Assembly: GCA_964535305.1 (NCBI GenBank)
Contig: CAZHTF010000003.1
Span: 57,875-121,874 of the forward strand
Length of the DNA stretch: 64,000 nucleotides
Direction: 5' to 3'
Source of the DNA: CAZHTF01 sp964535305
GTDB lineage: Bacteria > Planctomycetota > Phycisphaerae > UBA1845 > Fen-1342
Shown here piece by piece: positions 57,731 through 64,000 of the stretch. Under the pieces are notes generated by a model. It was not told the origin of the DNA, made no database searches, and worked only from the letters and a program-made list of their open reading frames with translations. Position numbers and translations under genes: made by a program. Position 1 is the first letter of the stretch. Every line of letters begins with the position of its first letter.

Positions 57731-60700
57731 CTAACGCCGGCCGATACCCGCCAGGCCGCCGCCACCGCCGGAATTCGCCGCGCTGGTGAGCGTTCCGAGC
57801 GCTGACTGCTGCGCCTGCAGGCCGGCGAGCGCACGCTCCATCGCGAGAAATTGGCGCGAGAGGCGCTCACGCTTGCGCTCGAGCAGCTCGTTGAGCGAGT
57901 CAATCCGGCCGCTGAGCTGTGTTTTCTGATTCTCGAGCGCGTCGCCGCGGCGATCGACGAGGCCGTCGGCGTCGGTGATTTTCTTGAGCTCGGTCTGCAT
58001 GGTCTTGGCCAAGCCGGCGTCGTCGTTGGCGAAGAACTCGGCGATTGCCTGTGGATTGGCGTCATAGGCGGCGCGGAACTTGGCCTGGTCGAACGAGGCC
58101 TCGCCGTTGCGGAGTGTGATTCCGAGCTGCGAGAGCCGACGGATCGCGCCGCCCGCGGTGCCGACGGCGCCGAGCAGCCGCGCCAAGCGGCTCTCGATGT
58201 TTCGCACAGTGGTGTCGCCAAGCAGGATTCCAGCCTGCTGCGTGTCGGGGTTGTAGGAATCGACGTCGTCGATGCGATCGACGATGCCGTTGTATGCCGA
58301 CACGAAGCCCTCGAGCACTTCGACGATGCCATCGTAGTTGCGTGAGACGCTGATGGTGGTCGCGACGTTATCGACGTTCTGCAGGTTGATTGTCAGGCCC
58401 GGGACGATGTCGGTAAACGTGTTGGTCGAGCCGCTGACGAGCAGCCCGCCGGATGGGTTCCCGATGAGCACCTCGGCATCGCGTGCCTGTGCGATGGTGG
58501 TGAAGTCGATCCCGGCGGCGGCGCCGTCGAGGATGATTTCACCGGCGAGTCCGCTGGCGCGCGAGGTCAGGTTGAGCCGGAAGGGGGCGATGGGCGTTCC
58601 GTCGTTGACGATCGACGCGGAGGCGAGCGACGTTTTCTCGTTGATCTTTCGGACAAGGTCATCGAGTGTGTCGGTGGCGGCCAGCGTCAAGTTGAGTTCG
58701 TAGGAGCCGTCGAGCAAGCCGTTGCCGGACTCTCCCAGCAGGTTGAGATCGCGCGCGACCACGCCGCCGTCTTCGGCGACTCTGAGCTTCTCGGTGCCGC
58801 CCGAGGTATCGGTCAGCAGCAGGCCGTCGCCGGTACTGTTGATGCTGGCGCGGACGCCGGCGTTGGCGGCATTGATGCGCTCAATGATCTGACCGAGCGT
58901 GGTAGGGGAGCCGGCGGCCAAGTCGATGCTGGTGGTGGCGCCGCGCGAGTTGGTGAGCTTGAGCTTTCCGAGCGTGATGCCGCGTCCGGCATTCAGATCG
59001 GCCAGCCGCGTGTTCTCGGAAATGTACTGGCGCTGCAGGTTGTCGCTTCGGAGCGCCGCGCCGCTGCCGGCGAGCCCGAGTTTGACGGCGAAGCTTCCGC
59101 TGAGGTCGCTGACGCTGATGCCGCCGCCGCGCTGGTCGCTGAGCAGCAGGCGCGTGCCGTTCGCGTCGTAGCCGGCGGTGATGCCGAGATTCGCGGACTG
59201 CGCGGCGGCGTTGATGGCGTCGAGCACGTCGCGGAGTGTGGTCGCGTTGGAGAGATCGACGTCGGCGGTGGCGCCGTTCGCGGCGATGCGGATCACGCCG
59301 GTGCCGACGCCTGCGCCGCCCTGCAGGGTCTGAAGCAGGACCGTGTCGATCCCGCCGAGAATGCGTTTTCCGCTGGCGGGGTTGGCGTTGTCGTATGCGC
59401 CGCTGGTGAGGCCCAGGTCGCCCAGGGCGCGCGAGCTGTTGAGCACATCAATGCGAAAATCCGCCGCGCCGTTGATCACGACGCGATCTCCGCTCAGACT
59501 GGCGGTGATCGAGCCGTCGTTGCCATTGGCGTAGTTGATTGCGGCGAGCACGTCGGCCATCGAATCGACCCGCAGGATTTCGCGGCCGCTGATCTTTCCG
59601 GTGTCGCTGGTGCCGGCGATGCCCAGGTCGCGGGCGGCGGTGCCGCTGATGTCTTCGACGGTGAGCTGACCGCTGGCGCTGTTGGCGTACGAAAGGGAGA
59701 GCCGGCCGCTGTTGGGCGTCAGCAGCACGCCGGGAACGGCGCTTTCGACGGCGCTCTTGATCTCGCCGATTGTCTTGAGCCCGGCGAGATTGACGTCGAC
59801 GAATGTGCGATCGGTCTTGGTGATGCGGATGGTGCCGAGGTTCGCGCCGCCGCCATGATTGAGGCGTTCGACGCGCGTGAGCGTGCTGAGATTCGACGAG
59901 AAGTCGACGTTGAAGTCGAAATTTTGGCCGGTGGTGTCGCCGCCGTAGATGCGGAAGTCTCCGCCGCCGTGGACGCGGATTCCCAAGCCGTCGTTGAGCG
60001 CGGCGCTGGGGGTGGCGTTCGAGAGATAGATGAGCTTACTGCCGGTCAACTGGCCGGTGGCGGCGGTGTTTCCGACGCGGAAGCCGAGGTCGGAGGCGGT
60101 TCTTCCACCGTTGACTTCGCGGACCTGGATTTGTCCGCCGTTGGTTTCGGTGAGCAGCAGCGCGTCCCCGTGGAGGCTGGCGCGGATGTTGAGCCCGGCG
60201 CTGTTGATGCGTTCGACGACGTCCTGCACGGAGCGCGCGTCGGCGATGCTGACGGTGCGGGTAGTGTTTGCGCCGTCGACCAGCACGAAAGAGCCGCGTT
60301 GTACACCGGCGTAGCCGTTGAGCTCATCGAGCCGCGTCTGGCGATCGACGCGGGCGCGCGCCGATTCGATCGTGAGTGTGCCTGGGCCGACCGCCGCCCC
60401 GGTGCTGCGAAATCCTTGGCTGATCGCCTGCTGCGTGGACGCCAGCGCACGCACCATGAAGCTGTAGGAGCCGGGCTGCAGCGCACCGCTGGCGGTGGCG
60501 GTCAGCGTCTCGGGCTTGGAGGAGCTGACCGCCACGCCGTCAAACGTGCTGCGCAGCGCGAGCGAGTTCACCCGCGAGAGCAGGCTGCTGACGCGGGCGG
60601 AGACATCCAGCAGCGCCGTGCGCTGCGCATCGATGTTGGCGATGCGGCGGGCGAGCAGATCGCGCGGGCGGGCGTCAATCGCCAGCAACTGGTTGATCAG

Positions 60701-60754
60701 GCCCTGTATGTCGATGCCAGAGGCGATTCCGGTTCCGGTAGTGATCGTGCCCAA
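57731..60754 (-). CDS. fliD: Flagellar filament cap protein FliD (hook-associated protein 2)
   Basis: The start is TTG 60754, chosen because a GGAGG lies seven bases upstream. The 1007-residue protein has the FliD N-terminus (ITTGTGIASGIDIQGLINQLLAIDARP) and the C-terminal coiled coil (GDALENQKTQLSGRIDSLNELLERKRERLSRQF). It is about twice the length of E. coli FliD. The enlarged middle holds at least four flagellin-IN-like repeats (near 143-185, 290-335, 480-525 and 585-635), each with a G-x-(I/L)-x-(I/L) strand and a T/S-(I/L)-x-(D/E)-I-x-x-x-(I/V)-N helix. It caps the growing filament. A sigma-54-type promoter lies upstream. Confidence 0.95.
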   Translation of the reverse strand: MGTITTGTGIASGIDIQGLINQLLAIDARPRDLLARRIANIDAQRTALLDVSARVSSLLSRVNSLALRSTFDGVAVSSSKPETLTATASGALQPGSYSFMVRALASTQQAISQGFRSTGAAVGPGTLTIESARARVDRQTRLDELNGYAGVQRGSFVLVDGANTTRTVSIADARSVQDVVERINSAGLNIRASLHGDALLLTETNGGQIQVREVNGGRTASDLGFRVGNTAATGQLTGSKLIYLSNATPSAALNDGLGIRVHGGGDFRIYGGDTTGQNFDFNVDFSSNLSTLTRVERLNHGGGANLGTIRITKTDRTFVDVNLAGLKTIGEIKSAVESAVPGVLLTPNSGRLSLSYANSASGQLTVEDISGTAARDLGIAGTSDTGKISGREILRVDSMADVLAAINYANGNDGSITASLSGDRVVINGAADFRIDVLNSSRALGDLGLTSGAYDNANPASGKRILGGIDTVLLQTLQGGAGVGTGVIRIAANGATADVDLSNATTLRDVLDAINAAAQSANLGITAGYDANGTRLLLSDQRGGGISVSDLSGSFAVKLGLAGSGAALRSDNLQRQYISENTRLADLNAGRGITLGKLKLTNSRGATTSIDLAAGSPTTLGQIIERINAANAGVRASINSTGDGLLLTDTSGGTEKLRVAEDGGVVARDLNLLGESGNGLLDGSYELNLTLAATDTLDDLVRKINEKTSLASASIVNDGTPIAPFRLNLTSRASGLAGEIILDGAAAGIDFTTIAQARDAEVLIGNPSGGLLVSGSTNTFTDIVPGLTINLQNVDNVATTISVSRNYDGIVEVLEGFVSAYNGIVDRIDDVDSYNPDTQQAGILLGDTTVRNIESRLARLLGAVGTAGGAIRRLSQLGITLRNGEASFDQAKFRAAYDANPQAIAEFFANDDAGLAKTMQTELKKITDADGLVDRRGDALENQKTQLSGRIDSLNELLERKRERLSRQFLAMERALAGLQAQQSALGTLTSAANSGGGGGLAGIGRR

Positions 60755-60847
60755 GCGCGTGCCTCCAAGTGGCGCAGCCGCTGCGCCAGGGCGCCAGGTG
60801 GCGCGCGGCGCTTCAGTGCAACTCGGCTGGTATCGGAGGCTGCGCGA

Positions 60848-60863
60848 GCAAACTGTATTCCAG
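60848..60863 (-). promoter_or_regulatory. Candidate sigma-54 promoter of fliD
   Basis: On the minus strand CTGGAATACAGTTTGC has GG and GC separated by exactly ten bases, and the flanks (CTGG, TTTGCT) fit the -24/-12 consensus. Transcription would start near 60837, about 83 bases before the TTG. Confidence 0.5.
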
Positions 60864-60994
60864 CTAGAGATTGCCCGTCGGCACGCTTCCTTCGCGGTCC
60901 GCGCAGCGCGCAGCGCGAGAACTGCGCGCGATCTCTGCGCGCCGGCGCAGAGTCTGCGGCCCCGCGGCGCGCGGCGGCGGCGGTTCCAAGTGGA

Positions 60995-61756
60995 TTATCC
61001 GGCGTGGGAGGGCCGCGATTGATCGATCGCCTGCAACGCCTGGCCGCAGGGGAGCCGGATGCAGGCGTCGGCCAAGTCGGAGATCGGCGTGGGCTGCGGG
61101 TTGATCTCAACCACGCGTGCGCCGGCGGCGCAGGCCACCTGAGCGAGCGACGCGGCCGGCTGCACGACGCCGCTTGTGCCGATCACCAGCAGGAGCTGGC
61201 AGCTTGAAACAGCGTCGAGGGCGCGCTCATAGGCGCCGGGAGGCAGCAGCTCGCCGAACCAGACGACGCCGGGGCGCAGCCGCTGCCCGCATTGGTCGCA
61301 GTGCGGGTCTTCGCCCAGATCCTGGAGGCCCTCGATTTCATGTGTGCAGGCGGTGCAGCGGGCGACGTCCAGCCGGCCGTGCAACTCGAGCACGTCGCGC
61401 GAGCCGGCGCGGTGATGCAGCCCGTCGACATTCTGCGTGATGATCAGGATCGAGCGGCGCTGCTGCCAGGCGGCCAGTAGGCGATGGCCAACGTGCGGCT
61501 CGACGGTCGCGAGCTGCGCACGGCGTGCGCGATACCAGGCCCAGACTTTCAACGGGTCGCGCGCGAAGGCCTCAGGCGTTGCCAGCTCCTGCGGATTAAA
61601 CCTGGCCCAGAGCCCGTCAACGTCGCGGAACGTCGCGACGCCAGACTCGGCCGACATTCCCGCGCCGGTCGAAGCGCAGACGCGCGGGGCGGAATCAAGC
61701 CACGCTGCGGCGGAGCGGATCGCGTCGGCGGTTTGACTGTGACTGGCGTCGGTCAT
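60995..61756 (-). CDS. cobB: NAD-dependent protein deacylase (sirtuin, CobB type)
   Basis: The 253-residue sirtuin has GAGMSAESGVATFRD (31-45), TQNVDGLHHRAGS, catalytic His126, a zinc site (Cys134, Cys137, Cys153, Cys156) and GTSGVVQPAASL. Tyr75 and Arg78 in AWYRARR match the pair that defines desuccinylase/demalonylase activity in SIRT5-type sirtuins. It removes acyl groups from lysines using NAD. ATG 61756 overlaps the multihaem gene stop as ATGA, so the two genes are co-expressed, an odd pairing. Confidence 0.95.
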   Translation of the reverse strand: MTDASHSQTADAIRSAAAWLDSAPRVCASTGAGMSAESGVATFRDVDGLWARFNPQELATPEAFARDPLKVWAWYRARRAQLATVEPHVGHRLLAAWQQRRSILIITQNVDGLHHRAGSRDVLELHGRLDVARCTACTHEIEGLQDLGEDPHCDQCGQRLRPGVVWFGELLPPGAYERALDAVSSCQLLLVIGTSGVVQPAASLAQVACAAGARVVEINPQPTPISDLADACIRLPCGQALQAIDQSRPSHAG

Positions 61757-64000
61757 CCCGGCGGATCGTAGCTGGCGGCGCCGGGCGGCGCGCGGTGGAA
61801 ATACAGGAAACGACGCAACGCGTCTTCGCCGTGGCAGGCGGAGCACGCGTTCGGCGCGTCGAAGGGGCGCAGTAGCGGGCGCAGGCCGACGGTGCTGGTT
61901 GCCGAACCGATGGCGCGGGATGCGAGATCGTCGGAGCTGGCCGCGGTCGCGGAGCTCGGCGTCAGCGCCGGCGCGGCTTCGAGCGGGCGGCCGTGCGGGA
62001 GATGGCACGTGCGGCAGGCGATCTGGCCTTGGGCATCCTTGGTGTCGTGCGCGAACAGCGGCAGCGTGGCGCCGCCTGTGGGGTCGAACATCGCCAGGCG
62101 CGGATGACTGGCGCGTGCGGGCAGCGCTGCGGGCCCCTGCGGCGTGTGGCAATTCGTGCAGTAACGATCCTGCACGCTGTCTGACGCTGACGCGGTTGCC
62201 TCGGTCGACGGCTCGAGCAGCAGGTTTGGACCGCGCGCGGCGGCTGGGGCGTGCACCGAATGGCAGGGACCGCAGACGGTCGCCCGCGCGTTGCGGTCGA
62301 ATTGCAGCGCCAGGCGCGCCGGGTCGTGCGGCGTGCGAGTTATTCCGGCGTGCGACGCATGACAACCGAGGCACGCGGCCGCAGCGTCACGCGCATGCGG
62401 AGCGCGGAGCAGCGCGCGGGCGGATTCGAGCCCGGCGTGCGGATCGTGGCAATCACGGCAATGGCCCGGATGCCCGCGATGCGGCCCATCGGCCGGCGTG
62501 AACTCCGCGTGGCAGCCCAGGCAGGCGGCGTCGGGCCCAATCGAGTTGGGATTGATGGCGCCGTGCATGGAATCCGTGGACGCGGCGCTGGCCCGGTAGC
62601 GGCCGATAGCCGTCTCCGCATGCGGGCGATGACACGCAAGGCAGCGGCCGGCGGGCGCGCTCGGTTCGCAGCCCCAGGGCGCGACTGCGCGCCGCGCGTC
62701 GTGCCCGCCGCCGATCAGGCTGGCTTGCTGCGCGTGGCAACGGGTGCAGAGCGCGTCGGGCGCGGCGTGGAGAAACGCGCCGTTTGCGGCTTGGTGCGGA
62801 TCGTGACACAGCGCGCAATCCGCCGGCTGGTGATTGTCCGGATGAAGCGGCTTGGAATGAGCCACGGCACCGGCAACGTGGCAGGTGGCGCAAGCGCCGC
62901 TGCGGTCGGCGGCGGTCGGCGTCAACACGCGCGCGGCCTGGTGCACCTGGTGACAAGCCGAGCAGCGGCCCTGCTGCGCGACGCTGCGGCCGACGGCGTT
63001 GTGCTCGGCGGCGTGCGCGGCGGAGAGGTCGTGCGACGTGCCGAACACGCCGGATTGCTGCGTGTGGCAGGCGGTGCAGAGCGTGTCGTCCGCCGCCGGC
63101 CGGGCCAGCAGTTGGTTGTCCGGTACGGCATTGTGCATTTGGTGACAGCTCGAGCAGACCAGCTCACCGCGGCCGTTCGCGACACGTCCGAGCTGCGCGA
63201 CGGCGGCGCGCTGCGGCGCGGAAAGCGCAGCGCTCAGCGGATGGTGCGAAGGTGGCGCGTCAAACGCGGCGGGCGCCAGCAAGGCGTGGCAGGTTTGGCA
63301 AAGCGCATTGTCGCGATTCGATACGACCAGCAGCGCTTCGGCGGCGCCGCCGTGCGGCGTGTGGCAGGCCTGGCAGGTGAGTTCGAAGCCGGTGGGCCCG
63401 AGGCGTGCGCCAGACTCGCGCAGGTTCTCGGGGAGGCTTGCGGGCCAGGGGCCGATCGGGTGCGTGGCGCGCGGGCCGCCGGGGGCGGCGTCGGCATGAC
63501 AGGCGACGCAGAGCTCGCTGCGCCGATTTGGGAGCCGCAGGCCGACAGCGCGGGCGATGTCGGCCTGGGCCACGCCGGGGCCGTGCGCCGCGTGGCAGGT
63601 GCGACATTCGAGCCGGCCCTGCGACAGCGGCAGCGTGCTGGGTACCGCGGCCCGCGGCGAGGGTCGCACGCCAGTCTGATGCCCGTGCTCAACCCAGACG
63701 CGGCGGCGCGAGTCGCTGACTGCGCCGTCATGACACGAGAGGCAGATCGTCTCGAGCGAGGCGGCCGGCGCGTCGACATTCGGCTGAAACGTGAGCAGCG
63801 CGGCATTGCCGGCGCTTGCGGCGAGCCAATCGACATGACAAACGCTGCAGGCGCGGGCGGCCTGCCCCGCTGGCGCCCGCAGCGGTCGCGGTCGCGTGGG
63901 CGGCGGGTCCGCCAGGCGCTCGATGCGGAATTTCCGCACGCGATGCTGGTCGCGCTCGACGACATACAGCGCGCCGGCCAGATCGAACGCGAGCGAAACC
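61753..64000 (-). CDS. NHL-repeat/multihaem cytochrome c fusion (5' end beyond window)
   Basis: Read on the minus strand, the frame is open from the window edge. The first visible residues (FDLAGALYVVERDQHRVRKF) are one NHL blade, so an N-terminal beta-propeller probably lies outside. The remainder has 20 CXXCH haem-binding motifs in about 700 residues (first CSVCH near 63849, last CSACH near 61836), many in paired doubled-CXXCH units with SCHQMHN or CHDPHA. This predicts an exported or surface electron-carrier or large redox protein. A GTG at 63939 is not the true start, since the frame continues upstream. The stop overlaps the sirtuin start by four bases. Confidence 0.88.
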   Translation of the reverse strand, partial: VSLAFDLAGALYVVERDQHRVRKFRIERLADPPPTRPRPLRAPAGQAARACSVCHVDWLAASAGNAALLTFQPNVDAPAASLETICLSCHDGAVSDSRRRVWVEHGHQTGVRPSPRAAVPSTLPLSQGRLECRTCHAAHGPGVAQADIARAVGLRLPNRRSELCVACHADAAPGGPRATHPIGPWPASLPENLRESGARLGPTGFELTCQACHTPHGGAAEALLVVSNRDNALCQTCHALLAPAAFDAPPSHHPLSAALSAPQRAAVAQLGRVANGRGELVCSSCHQMHNAVPDNQLLARPAADDTLCTACHTQQSGVFGTSHDLSAAHAAEHNAVGRSVAQQGRCSACHQVHQAARVLTPTAADRSGACATCHVAGAVAHSKPLHPDNHQPADCALCHDPHQAANGAFLHAAPDALCTRCHAQQASLIGGGHDARRAVAPWGCEPSAPAGRCLACHRPHAETAIGRYRASAASTDSMHGAINPNSIGPDAACLGCHAEFTPADGPHRGHPGHCRDCHDPHAGLESARALLRAPHARDAAAACLGCHASHAGITRTPHDPARLALQFDRNARATVCGPCHSVHAPAAARGPNLLLEPSTEATASASDSVQDRYCTNCHTPQGPAALPARASHPRLAMFDPTGGATLPLFAHDTKDAQGQIACRTCHLPHGRPLEAAPALTPSSATAASSDDLASRAIGSATSTVGLRPLLRPFDAPNACSACHGEDALRRFLYFHRAPPGAASYDPPG

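Noticed and set aside
1..64000. CRISPR arrays, insertion sequences, prophage or integrase genes
   Set aside because: No spaced identical repeats, transposase, integrase or phage structural genes were seen on either strand.

Overview
The window is a high-GC chromosomal segment from a Gram-negative-type bacterium, most likely a member of Planctomycetota. This is an inference from the mix of genes: an ECF sigma/anti-sigma pair feeding a PDZ protein, a large secreted HEAT/PDZ protein, an atp operon with secretion-like N-termini on subunits b and c, a multihaem CXXCH protein fused to an NHL propeller, and flagellar fliD/fliS. No rRNA or marker gene here settles the taxonomy. Two runs of ten N (3374-3383 and 14987-14996) show a draft assembly; both fall inside genes.

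Layout. 1-4606 (+): glycogen metabolism (end of glgX, complete glgB), then xseA broken by an assembly gap. 4648-12331 (-): a nine-gene ATP synthase operon, atpZ-I-B-E-F-H-A-G-D, with a good promoter at 12401-12430 and no epsilon gene (atpC) after atpD. 12529-17236 (-): a DinG-like helicase, a gapped membrane protein, thiG and thiS, and a YchF-like GTPase. 17426-20322 (+): two paralogous lipoproteins, then riboflavin synthase translationally coupled to pdxA. 20373-28487: a GAF/REC sensor whose phospho-accepting histidine position is alanine, a rhomboid-like membrane protein, a CHAD protein, and hutH coupled to a 916-residue secreted HEAT/PDZ protein. 28621-35797: a LOG-family hydrolase, an amidohydrolase with altered metal ligands, a lipoprotein, a stand-alone LigD phosphoesterase-like domain, an M32 carboxypeptidase and acetoacetyl-CoA synthetase. 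36065-39834: an ECF sigma, anti-sigma and PDZ operon divergent from an M42 aminopeptidase. 39893-43553: truncated haemoglobin facing an NsrR-like repressor, a GT39-type membrane glycosyltransferase and a GNAT protein.

43578-50455 (-) is the most distinctive block: seven tightly packed genes (desaturase, FAD oxidoreductase, DUF1365, cyclopropane-synthase-like methyltransferase, DUF2878, DUF1295 reductase-like protein, second methyltransferase). Together they look like a complete fatty-acid tailoring pathway: make a double bond, methylate it using SAM, then reduce or oxidise the product. 

50815-55509: tRNA-Tyr with its own promoter, a coiled-coil membrane protein, ndk, a cupin, a Tat-type exported superoxide dismutase, and a ThiF/MoeB-like adenylyltransferase that could activate the ThiS encoded 38 kb away. 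55510-55855 holds a cluster of GC-rich palindromes between convergent genes. 55856-64000 (-): a Gfo/Idh/MocA oxidoreductase, fliS and fliD (with a candidate sigma-54 promoter), a sirtuin deacylase, and a protein with 20 CXXCH haem motifs that runs off the right edge.
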